64,000 nt of DNA from a virus: IMG/VR virus record IMGVR_UViG_3300043788_000040, positions 1 to 64,000 of that record; one strand, written 5' to 3'. A program made the translations under genes and the position numbers. The notes under the pieces were generated by a model. The model did no database searches. It was not told where the DNA came from and worked only from the letters and a program-made list of their open reading frames with translations. Of this stretch, positions 57,555 through 64,000 are shown piece by piece (the first letter of the stretch is position 1; each line of letters starts with the position of its first letter).

Positions 57555-57610
57555 GTAGAGAGTCGCAAGCCCCGACCTGAGGGTCATACGGCACTGACTC
57601 TGGAGAGCAA
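57549..57610 (+). promoter_or_regulatory. Possible recA promoter and structured 5' leader
   Basis: The -10-like GTATCTA (57548-57554) overlaps the RuvC-like stop. Downstream, AGAGTC (57559-57564) pairs with GACTCT (57596-57601) and encloses GACC-TGAG-GGTC. The stem ends directly before the GGAG ribosome site at 57602-57605. The stem could modulate recA translation; this is speculative. Confidence 0.35.
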
Positions 57611-58891
57611 ATGGCAAAACCAACGAAGCCTACCCCGAAGTCTGCGGATACTCGCAATCTATCAGTTGCAAAGCGCCGCGAAATGTTCCTTGCAGCCCGC
57701 AAGGGAGAAAAACCAGATTATCAAGTCCTCACAGCGGATTTCGTGGACGACCTCGTTCCCTACGATCTGATCACGTTTGACAGCGTGCTCGGACTGGGCG
57801 GCGTCAAGCGCCACGGTTTCGTGTCTCAGGTACACGGCGACGAAGGTGTCGGCAAGTCCACGCTGACGTATCAGATCGCTGCGAACTATCAGAAGCGCAC
57901 GGGCGAGCCGCTGGGCGTGTTTGACTTTGAAGGCACGGGCACACCCGCCTACTTGGAAAAGATCGGCTGCGATATGGAGATGGTACAGTTCATCCAGCCG
58001 GACTGCATGGAAGACGCAGTGAACGACACGCTTGAGTTGATTGACCAAGGCTGCCGCTTCTTCATCTACGACTCAATTCCGTGGATCAACATGCTGGTAG
58101 ACCGCAAGGACATCAAGAGCGGCAAGGCTTTCCGTGCCAGCTACGGTAAGCACGCACAGACCATGGACAAGTTCTTCAAGACTCTACACCCTTACGTCAA
58201 GCGAGCCGACGGCCACATGATGATGGTCAACCAGACCCGCTCCCGCATTGACAACAGCCGTGAAGCGGAATACGCCAACGATTACAGCTACACCAACAAG
58301 ACCTACCAACTTCCTGGCGGACGCATCTGCCGCTTCACTCCGTCCACGATGATTGAGATGCGCATGGTCAAGGCAGTCACGCCATACGACGGTCGTGATG
58401 GGCAGGGGCCAGACAAAGATGCTTGGATCGTTGACCCGGAGACCGAGGCAAATGCCGGGAACCCGTGCGTCAACCGTGTGCGTGTTCGTTCGCTCAAGAA
58501 CAAGGTCACTGGCGCAGGCTTCCGTGAAGGTCACATCTGGGTTCGCCCAGCCACGCACGTCATGCCGGGCATTGACAATCTGATGAGCATTCGGGAACTT
58601 GCCCGTGAGTATGGCTTCATCTTCAACAAGGGCGCAAAGTGGATCGTCGGCGACCCGGACACGGACAACGTCATCACGACGTACCCGAACAAGGACGCTG
58701 GCATCACGGATTTGGTCGTGAACCGCAACCCCGAAGTCCACGCCAAACTGAATGATCTGCTCTCGGCGAAGATCAAGTCAGATACCACGGGACGTCACAG
58801 CACGGTTGTCACCAAGGAAGAAATTGACATGATTGAGGGTGACGACACGGCCGTGGTAGGGAAGGGTTTTGATGTCGAAGAAGCCGAGTAA
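57611..58891 (+). CDS. RecA/UvsX-like recombinase
   Basis: A 426-aa recombinase. Walker A is GDEGVGKST (about residues 76-84), the Walker B strand is CRFFIYDSIPW, and MMMVNQTRSR matches the region before the L2 DNA-binding loop. It would form filaments on single-stranded DNA for strand exchange. The N- and C-terminal extensions are charged. It fits a recombination module with the RuvC-like, SbcCD-like, endonuclease VII and exonuclease genes. Confidence 0.88.
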   Translation: MAKPTKPTPKSADTRNLSVAKRREMFLAARKGEKPDYQVLTADFVDDLVPYDLITFDSVLGLGGVKRHGFVSQVHGDEGVGKSTLTYQIAANYQKRTGEPLGVFDFEGTGTPAYLEKIGCDMEMVQFIQPDCMEDAVNDTLELIDQGCRFFIYDSIPWINMLVDRKDIKSGKAFRASYGKHAQTMDKFFKTLHPYVKRADGHMMMVNQTRSRIDNSREAEYANDYSYTNKTYQLPGGRICRFTPSTMIEMRMVKAVTPYDGRDGQGPDKDAWIVDPETEANAGNPCVNRVRVRSLKNKVTGAGFREGHIWVRPATHVMPGIDNLMSIRELAREYGFIFNKGAKWIVGDPDTDNVITTYPNKDAGITDLVVNRNPEVHAKLNDLLSAKIKSDTTGRHSTVVTKEEIDMIEGDDTAVVGKGFDVEEAE

Positions 58892-59129
58892 ACCCGAAGG
58901 GGCTGCGGCTCCGAAGAAACGTAAGAAGAAGGAGTCCGTCCAATTCGCGGGGCGCAGGGACGGCGTCATGAAGCTCTTCAAGACCGAGAATGAAGCCTTC
59001 GAGTACGCCGAGCCGAACTCAACCATCGCGTCGTACAAGACGACCAACGGAACCGACTTTGACTTCGTAGCTGTTGTGGGCATCAAAACGAGCGCGGATC
59101 GGATCGGGAGAATCCTGCAACATGGGTGA
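58872..59129 (+). CDS. Small basic protein downstream of recA
   Basis: An 85-aa protein with a Lys/Pro-rich disordered N-terminus (KKRKKKES region) and an alpha/beta C-terminus (RDGVMKLFKTENEAFEYAEP). Its start lies inside the recA end in another frame. It could be a recombination accessory or DNA-binding protein. No family was recognised. Confidence 0.58.
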   Translation: MSKKPSKPEGAAAPKKRKKKESVQFAGRRDGVMKLFKTENEAFEYAEPNSTIASYKTTNGTDFDFVAVVGIKTSADRIGRILQHG

Positions 59130-59379
59130 TGAAAAATATCGTCTTACCGAAGAAGGCGCTCAAGAAGCGGTCACGATCTTGGAGCGCACCGGATTCCTAC
59201 CGGAAGCCACGGAGGATGAAGACATCAACACCCTACAACTCATGGCTGCTTGTACAAAGTACATTGACGCGTCCCGTGCCAAGGGAGACAAGCGGACAGA
59301 GTTAGAATGTCAGGACGCTCTGATCGTAGCTTATTTTGAGGCGTTCCTCAAAGCCCTCGTGCGTCGGATCGTGAATTGA
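59122..59379 (+). CDS. Small acidic helical protein
   Basis: An 85-aa helical protein (EEGAQEAVTILERTGFLPEA) overlapping the previous gene by 8 nt. The DINTLQLMAACTKYIDA helix and the acidic character are the only visible features. The function is unknown. Confidence 0.57.
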   Translation: MGDEKYRLTEEGAQEAVTILERTGFLPEATEDEDINTLQLMAACTKYIDASRAKGDKRTELECQDALIVAYFEAFLKALVRRIVN

Positions 59380-59392
59380 GTATTAGTCCCCT

Positions 59393-60667
59393 GTGAGACT
59401 TTCAGGCAAAAATCTGCAAAGCTGGGCTGCGTTTGACGTGGAGATCAACGGGCTGACCGTGGTCACTGGCCCGTCGGATGTCGGCAAGAGCGCCTTGTTT
59501 CGTGCTCTGAAGGGCGTGCTCCGCAACGAGCTTCCCGCAGAGTGGGTGCGTGACGGTCAAGACGAACCGATGGAAGTGACTGTAGAGGTTGACGGACACA
59601 AGATTTCCGCCAGGCGCAAACGCAAGGGGTCAACCACATACGTCATTGACGGCAAGGACTTCGCCAAGCTCGCTGGGGGAATGCCCGAAGACCTTGCTAA
59701 GATGAAGTTCAGTGAAGTCGTCATCGGCGACTTCGACTTCGATCCAATCTTTGGCAGGCAGAACAGCGCACAGTTTCTTATTGATCCACTGACTTACAAA
59801 CCCACAGAGGTCAACGCGATCCTCGGAGCATTCGGCGGGACGGAGAAACTAGAACATGGAAAGAAGGAAGCCAATCTTCGCAAGACGCAGAAGGACGCGG
59901 AAGCCCGCACTATTGCCACGCAAATCAGAGACTCCGAAGAACGTCGAGCCAAGCTCACCGACATGCAGCTTATCGGTGACCAAACCGCCAGCATCCTGAT
60001 AGACCTTGAGAGGGATGTCCGGGGGCTGGAATCCGAGGCTCACTGGTTAGCGGAGACCGCCCGGTATCGTCAGGAAATCGTCAGGTATCGTCAGATTTTG
60101 GACGCTTTCGTCCTGCCCGACATAGCGGGGCTGGAACTGGAATACCGCCTAGCTCACTTCGCGGAGCAGGCTGCGGAGTCTAACGCCTTCGCCAGATGGC
60201 TATCCAAGCCCATTGCGACCCTTTCCAGCGCATCCGCCTTCTGGGATGACGTCAGACGCCTGCAAGGCGAGATCGTGGCTCTGGAGACCGCCCAGAAGAC
60301 CAGGCGGCAGGCGGAGTGGCTTTCGGGCACGGCTGCATCACTTGAGGTCGGCACCGGGTGGGCAGACGCCCGCCGCCTCTGGAACGAGATCGTCGCCTTG
60401 GAAAACACCGCGGCGGCAGGCAGGCATATCGTATCCACGGACAAGCTCAAGTCCTCCCTGTCCGGGGTTGACACGACCTTTAACGAGGCAGTCCTGCTTT
60501 GGAACAGTATTAAGCGTCTAGAAGCTCTCAGTGCGTTGCTGGGGGAACTAAAGGTTTCGGTTGAGAGACTCGCCGGGGTTGAAGCGGAACTCTCAGCAGC
60601 GCAAGCTGAGCTTCAGAAGGGGTTATGTCCTAAGTGCGGAAAGCCTTTGGGACACCAGTGCGCATGA
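59393..60667 (+). CDS. Half-length SbcC/Rad50-like ATPase ending at the zinc hook
   Basis: A 424-aa protein. The N-terminal lobe has MRLSGKNLQSWAAF, Walker A GPSDVGKSA (about residues 26-34), and FGRQNSAQFLI near the Q-loop. Residues about 150-405 form a coiled coil. It ends in LCPKCGKPLGH, the Cys-x-x-Cys zinc hook that lies in the middle of normal Rad50. The returning coiled coil, ABC signature and Walker B half are missing. It would pair with the SbcD-like protein at 62219. The start GTG is 6 nt after a -10-like TATTAG. Confidence 0.75.
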   Translation: MRLSGKNLQSWAAFDVEINGLTVVTGPSDVGKSALFRALKGVLRNELPAEWVRDGQDEPMEVTVEVDGHKISARRKRKGSTTYVIDGKDFAKLAGGMPEDLAKMKFSEVVIGDFDFDPIFGRQNSAQFLIDPLTYKPTEVNAILGAFGGTEKLEHGKKEANLRKTQKDAEARTIATQIRDSEERRAKLTDMQLIGDQTASILIDLERDVRGLESEAHWLAETARYRQEIVRYRQILDAFVLPDIAGLELEYRLAHFAEQAAESNAFARWLSKPIATLSSASAFWDDVRRLQGEIVALETAQKTRRQAEWLSGTAASLEVGTGWADARRLWNEIVALENTAAAGRHIVSTDKLKSSLSGVDTTFNEAVLLWNSIKRLEALSALLGELKVSVERLAGVEAELSAAQAELQKGLCPKCGKPLGHQCA

Positions 60668-60963
60668 GCGAAGTCACACAAGAAACACTGAAAGAAATCC
60701 AAGCCCGAGTCAAGAAGCTTCAGGGCACCCGCGACGAGATTATCGGGACCTTCAAGGTTCAGGAATCCAAAAGGGACGAGGCTTATGCTAAACTGAGAGA
60801 GTTGGGGATTGAGACCCCGGAGAAGATGTCCTCCAAAGAACTCCAAGCCCTAGCCGATCAGAAGCGGGGAGAACTTTCGGAAAAGATCGCTGCCCTGCTT
60901 GAGCAGCTTGCGCAGGGCGAGAAACTGATTGAACAATACAGAGAGTTACAACAGGAGAATTAA
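60664..60963 (+). CDS. Small coiled-coil protein after the half SbcC
   Basis: A 99-aa protein, nearly all coiled coil (KEIQARVKKLQGTRDEI, LADQKRGELSEKIAALLEQL). Its ATG overlaps the SbcC-like stop. It could be what is left of the second coiled coil, or a partner, but it carries no ABC signature or Walker B. Confidence 0.62.
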   Translation: MSEVTQETLKEIQARVKKLQGTRDEIIGTFKVQESKRDEAYAKLRELGIETPEKMSSKELQALADQKRGELSEKIAALLEQLAQGEKLIEQYRELQQEN

Positions 60964-60964
60964 C

Positions 60965-61534
60965 ATGGCAACAGTTCCAATGTCTCACCCAGCCACAGCG
61001 CAGAAGAACTCTGACGGCACGTGGTCTGTCCGTATCCAGCACACCATTGAAGGCTCCATCACCACGGTGGAATTCACGAACACGCTCTTCGCCGAGGTTC
61101 TGGCGAAAGCCTATGCTGACGTGCTGAACGGCAAGGCTGCCGTTGAAGCCAAGCTCGGGCAGATCGCTACCGATCTCGGTCCGGCTGTGACCGATGTCAA
61201 GGCGGACGTGAAGCAGATCATCGCCGACGCCCAAGCCGAGGCACAGAAGCTCATCACTGCGGCAAAGACCGAAGCCGGGAAGATCAAGGCTGACGCCACC
61301 ACGCTCGTGCAGTCCGCCGAGGCAGAAGCCGTGACGCTGAAGGAAGAAGCTGGAAAGGCTTTGACCGCTGCGAAGACCGAAGCCGAGAAGCTCCTGACCG
61401 AAGCCCGCACCGAGGCCTCCAAGATTCTCCATATCGCAGCCTCAAAGGTTGAACCGACCCCGGCTGCTCCGGTAACTCCCGCAACTCCCGTCGCGACCGA
61501 GGCCCCAAAGCCCCCGGTTGTTGAGGAAGAATAA
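60965..61534 (+). CDS. Ala-rich coiled-coil protein
   Basis: A 189-aa protein. The N-terminal 60 residues have a beta pattern (TWSVRIQHTIEGSITTVEF). Residues about 75-160 repeat Ala/Glu/Lys heptads (AEAQKLITAAKTEAGKIKAD and similar, about 11-residue periodic), as in stalk or histone-H1-like proteins. The tail is Pro/Ala/Thr-rich and acidic. It starts 1 nt after the previous stop. It may bind DNA or act as a structural stalk. Confidence 0.62.
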   Translation: MATVPMSHPATAQKNSDGTWSVRIQHTIEGSITTVEFTNTLFAEVLAKAYADVLNGKAAVEAKLGQIATDLGPAVTDVKADVKQIIADAQAEAQKLITAAKTEAGKIKADATTLVQSAEAEAVTLKEEAGKALTAAKTEAEKLLTEARTEASKILHIAASKVEPTPAAPVTPATPVATEAPKPPVVEEE

Positions 61535-61568
61535 CCAGTTTTCTTGAGAAATTCCCGTATTGTAGTGC

Positions 61569-61964
61569 ATGAGCCACTACGGGCGACTTGTGTATTTTGC
61601 AAGCCCACTGACACATCCCGATGCCGCAGTCAGGCTGGAACGGTCAGTGGCGGTCGCACGTGCCTGCGGTTGGTTCATGAACAACAAGCGTGAGATATTC
61701 TTTTTCTCTCCCATAACCCACGCCCACACCATAGCCATGGAGTGCTCACTTCCGTACGAGTGGCAGTTCTGGGCCGAAATTGATGAGTGCATGCTTTCAA
61801 GGTGTGAGGAGATTTGGGTGCTCTGCATCCCCGGATTTAAGAAGTCCACTGGCGTGAACGCGGAGCGGAAGATTGCTGAGCGTCTCGGTTTGCCATGCAG
61901 GTTCGTGATCCCACAGCCGGACGGTTCTTACGTCGTCTCGGATACGGAGCCGGAAGATGTGTGA
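61569..61964 (+). CDS. DUF1937/nucleoside deoxyribosyltransferase-like protein
   Basis: A 131-aa protein that follows the DUF1937 pattern: GRLVYFASPLTHPDAAVRLE, FFFSPITHAH, WQFWAEIDECMLSRCEEIWVL, then GVNAERKIAERLGLP with the conserved Glu. It belongs to the same superfamily as the protein at 48203 but is not a close copy. The -10-like GTATTGT lies 5 nt before the ATG. It probably acts on nucleotides or their base modifications; the substrate is unknown. Confidence 0.72.
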   Translation: MSHYGRLVYFASPLTHPDAAVRLERSVAVARACGWFMNNKREIFFFSPITHAHTIAMECSLPYEWQFWAEIDECMLSRCEEIWVLCIPGFKKSTGVNAERKIAERLGLPCRFVIPQPDGSYVVSDTEPEDV

Positions 61965-62256
61965 AGAGTGCCCAGTTTGCAGCGCCCAGATGAAGGAGCA
62001 CATTGACACCATTGATTGGGGTGGCCCGATCTGTGAGCATGTGGCGACGTGTCCCAACGGGTGCTACTCCTATGAGTATCTCTATGGCTACACCAGCGTC
62101 CATGTGGCTGACTCGCAATTCGGCTGGGGTTATAGCGACGACAGACAAGTAGTGAAAGCACAGACCGACGCCATAGATGTCGCAATTGAGGCGGTACGTC
62201 TCGCCCGTGGAATCCCAAGTGAAGATAAAACTGGACGACCCCAAGAATCGCGTTAA
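61957..62256 (+). CDS. Small zinc-ribbon protein
   Basis: A 99-aa protein with CEECPVC at the N-terminus and CEHVATCPNGC about 20 residues later, giving a probable zinc ribbon. The remainder is Tyr-rich (YSYEYLYGYTS), then helical. It overlaps both neighbours. The function is unknown. Confidence 0.6.
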   Translation: MCEECPVCSAQMKEHIDTIDWGGPICEHVATCPNGCYSYEYLYGYTSVHVADSQFGWGYSDDRQVVKAQTDAIDVAIEAVRLARGIPSEDKTGRPQESR

Positions 62257-63226
62257 CCTCGTTTGGACGACGGACTGGCACTTCAGCGATGTCCCGCCCG
62301 GACGCCGTAGGGACGACTATCGTCTTGCCCTGCTTGACAAGCTCGCTTTCGTGCGTGACCTCACGGAAAAACTTCATGGTGCGGCGCTCTGCGGTGGCGA
62401 CGTGTTCCACATCAAGAAGCCCAACCACAACGGTAATAGCTTCCGCCTCATCATTGAACTTATCGGCGCTCTTCGGCGCTTCCCGCACGAACGGGTGTTC
62501 GGCAGCGTCGGCAACCACGACATCTCGTACGACCGCATGGATTCCCTACCTCGTCAACCGCTAGGATTGCTGATGGAGGTGGGCGCGTACCACAACCTGA
62601 ACCGAGAACCTGTTTTCTTCACCAACCGAGATGAGACCGTCAAGGTTTCGGTAGAGACCTTCCCCTACGCCGAGGGTGTGGAGACCATCCAGAACATCAT
62701 GAACGTCGGCCCGAGGCAGCCCGGCGTGACCTACAGGATCGGCATCGTCCACGCCTACGGGCACCCCGGCGACGCGGCGGACATGTTCGGAACACGCACG
62801 ATAGGGTACAATGAGCTTGAGGGCAGCGATTTTGACATCCTGCTCTGGGGACATGACCATTCTCGCCACGGGGTTGACGAGGTAGGCAAGACGACGCACA
62901 TCAACCTTGGCAGCATGGCACGGGCGGCGTTCACCTATGACGAGCTTGACCGCCCAGTCGTAGCGGCGATCTTGTCCTTTCAGCCGGACGGGACTTTTCA
63001 GTACGGCGAGAAGCCGATCCCGGTCAAGCCGATTGAGCAGGTCTTCGCATCGGCGGACAAGGGCGTGGAGATGGTTGCCAAGTCCGAGGAGATCAGCAAC
63101 TTCTTCGCGGAGATGGACGAGGCTGTTTCGGGGATAGAAGTTAACGATCCCCGTGCCGTCATCCACGAGCTATGTGGCGACGACGCTAAACTTGAGAGCC
63201 TAGTTTTGGAGGTTTGTGATCTGTGA
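62219..63226 (+). CDS. SbcD/Mre11-like nuclease
   Basis: A protein of about 335 aa with the five Mre11/SbcD phosphoesterase motifs: TTDWHFS near residue 17, CGGDVFH, GSVGNHDIS near 98, a VHAYGHPG histidine and WGHDHSRHG near 210. It is the nuclease partner expected for the SbcC-like ATPase at 59393 and would process blocked DNA ends. GTG 62219 gives a start just before the first conserved strand; ATG 62177 is also possible but overlaps the upstream gene by 80 nt. Confidence 0.84.
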   Translation: MKIKLDDPKNRVNLVWTTDWHFSDVPPGRRRDDYRLALLDKLAFVRDLTEKLHGAALCGGDVFHIKKPNHNGNSFRLIIELIGALRRFPHERVFGSVGNHDISYDRMDSLPRQPLGLLMEVGAYHNLNREPVFFTNRDETVKVSVETFPYAEGVETIQNIMNVGPRQPGVTYRIGIVHAYGHPGDAADMFGTRTIGYNELEGSDFDILLWGHDHSRHGVDEVGKTTHINLGSMARAAFTYDELDRPVVAAILSFQPDGTFQYGEKPIPVKPIEQVFASADKGVEMVAKSEEISNFFAEMDEAVSGIEVNDPRAVIHELCGDDAKLESLVLEVCDL

Positions 63227-63402
63227 GTGTGGCGTATGTATGCAAGGAGTGCGGCGAGTGGATGCGCCTTTGGTGCCATTGCTGCGGCCTGTGCCTCCAC
63301 GAGCCGGAGGGTCCGCAATGCTGCAAATGCACGGTGCTGGTCGGCGGCCCTAGTGTTGTGGAGCCGCTTTGGAAGTGGCTGAAGGGGTTGTTCAATGAGT
63401 GA
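63223..63402 (+). CDS. Small Cys-rich zinc-binding protein
   Basis: A 59-aa protein from GTG 63223, overlapping the SbcD-like stop. It has about nine cysteines (CKECG, CHCCGLC, CCKC) and a histidine or two, enough for two zinc sites, then a Trp/Lys amphipathic tail. It may bind nucleic acid or protein. Confidence 0.62.
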   Translation: MSVAYVCKECGEWMRLWCHCCGLCLHEPEGPQCCKCTVLVGGPSVVEPLWKWLKGLFNE

Positions 63403-63715
63403 ATATCAACACGGCATCTGGTGCTCCGGCAGCAGGCAGCACCCCCGTACACCCGGTAACTCCTGCTCCTGCCACTCTTGCGACGTGTTTTACAACCGCC
63501 TTGATGTCCTCCGGCACGACGAAGATCAGATCAAGCGCACCCTGCGGATAGCCACGTGCCCCGGCTGCCACAACCGTACCGAGTTTCCGTTCACCAGTGA
63601 GAGCGTCCCAAAGGAAGTTTTCTGCATCAAATGTTCTGTATGGGCACCCGTAGAGACAATCTCATGGGATGGATTGGACTTCGCCAAACTTCTGCCAGTC
63701 TTAGAGCGCCCGTGA
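63395..63715 (+). CDS. Zinc-ribbon protein
   Basis: A 106-aa protein with NSCSCHSC in the N-terminal third and CPGCHNRTEF, then CIKC in the C-terminal half, so probably two zinc ribbons. It overlaps both neighbours by 3-8 nt. The function is unknown. Confidence 0.62.
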   Translation: MSEYQHGIWCSGSRQHPRTPGNSCSCHSCDVFYNRLDVLRHDEDQIKRTLRIATCPGCHNRTEFPFTSESVPKEVFCIKCSVWAPVETISWDGLDFAKLLPVLERP

Positions 63716-63873
63716 GACCTTGGTTTTCTCTCCTCTACCTCGCCCTTGCGCTGGTTTCATTCCGCATGTGGGAACAATCCTCTGACCTGTGGTGGACTCT
63801 GGGTGCGGCGGGCTTTGCCTTGGCGTCCATCAGGGAGACCCTCCTGTATTTGAAAGAGACGTTCCGACAATGA
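63712..63873 (+). CDS. Small two-span membrane protein
   Basis: A 53-aa protein from GTG 63712, which overlaps the previous TGA. Hydrophobic segments (FSLLYLALALVSF and WWTLGAAGFALAS) suggest a membrane hairpin, with a basic end. The function is unknown. Confidence 0.62.
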   Translation: MRPWFSLLYLALALVSFRMWEQSSDLWWTLGAAGFALASIRETLLYLKETFRQ

Positions 63874-64000
63874 GCACGGCGGCAAGCTTCGCGAATCCTT
63901 CAATAGGCGTGAGGCGTGTCATGGCGAGACGACGCAAAAGGGATCGGGTCGAGGAAAGAATCTACAAGACGGTCTGGCATATCTTGATCGCTGCTGTCGG
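63870..64000 (+). CDS. Start of a basic protein (partial)
   Basis: The reading frame begins at ATG 63870 (overlapping the previous TGA) and runs off the right edge. It has a basic run ARRRKRDR, then a hydrophobic WHILIAAV at the edge, possibly a membrane segment. No family can be assigned. Confidence 0.5.
   Translation, partial: MSTAASFANPSIGVRRVMARRRKRDRVEERIYKTVWHILIAAV

Noticed and set aside
1-64000. Integrase, attachment sites or lysogeny genes
   Set aside because: No recombinase, excisionase or cI-like repressor was recognised in the window, although they could lie outside it.

Overview
The window is part of the genome of a large tailed bacteriophage. It carries a tail and baseplate gene block, a peptidoglycan hydrolase, replication and recombination genes, a large tRNA cluster and many small genes packed with ATGA, GTGA or TAATG overlaps. 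It has no integrase, no rRNA and no host housekeeping block. The host cannot be named from the sequence. Base composition is moderately GC-rich, Shine-Dalgarno sites are of the GGAGG type, and several start codons sit only 5-6 nt after a -10-like hexamer, which suggests a host that tolerates leaderless mRNAs.

Layout. (1) 2-133: end of a + strand gene. (2) 130-20206, almost entirely on the - strand: GH108-type endolysin, small genes, a secreted lysozyme-like protein, a 1160-aa structural protein, baseplate/hub proteins, two paralogous tail proteins, a catalytically dead lytic-transglycosylase-like protein, the tape measure and the genes upstream of it. One small + strand membrane gene (17936-18565) has its own promoter. 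(3) 20326-29958, + strand: primase-helicase, winged-helix initiator with internal iterons, DnaC-like loader, B12-dependent ribonucleotide reductase, small genes and an ECF-type sigma factor. (4) 30338-33571: a translation module, the most remarkable part of the window. (5) 33607-36554: small genes, metallophosphoesterase, HhH-GPD glycosylase. (6) 36632-43948: a second structural block of fibre-like proteins, one with an ice-binding-protein-like (DUF3494) domain. (7) 44084-64000: XPD/DinG-type helicase, many small genes, nucleoside deoxyribosyltransferase-like proteins, HU-like protein, endonuclease VII, DnaQ-like exonuclease, a secreted zinc metallopeptidase with a lipoprotein partner, RuvC-like nuclease, RecA, a half-length Rad50/SbcC and an SbcD-like nuclease.

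The translation module has 16 tRNA genes, all with encoded CCA. Fourteen of them read, between them, every codon that begins with G (Val, Ala, Asp, Glu, Gly); the other two are tRNA-Cys. Inside the cluster are a complete bacterial-type RNase P RNA (31609-31955), a DUF4031 gene and a 234-aa glycyl-tRNA-synthetase-like catalytic core without an anticodon-binding domain, whose UAG stop lies inside the next tRNA gene. In front is a 46-codon ORF in which 17 of 19 consecutive codons (30439-30495) are read by the tRNAs below it. It is followed by a perfect 9-bp antiterminator that competes with a strong intrinsic terminator ending 2 nt before the first tRNA. This has the architecture of a leader-peptide attenuator that senses charged tRNA and controls a tRNA operon.

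Promoters. Four copies of TAGACA-like/18 bp/CTGTATACT precede genes at 17936, 28351, 44084 and 45839. RecA, RuvC-like, SbcC/D-like, endonuclease VII, helicase and exonuclease genes together suggest recombination-dependent replication. No DNA polymerase, terminase or capsid gene lies in this window.
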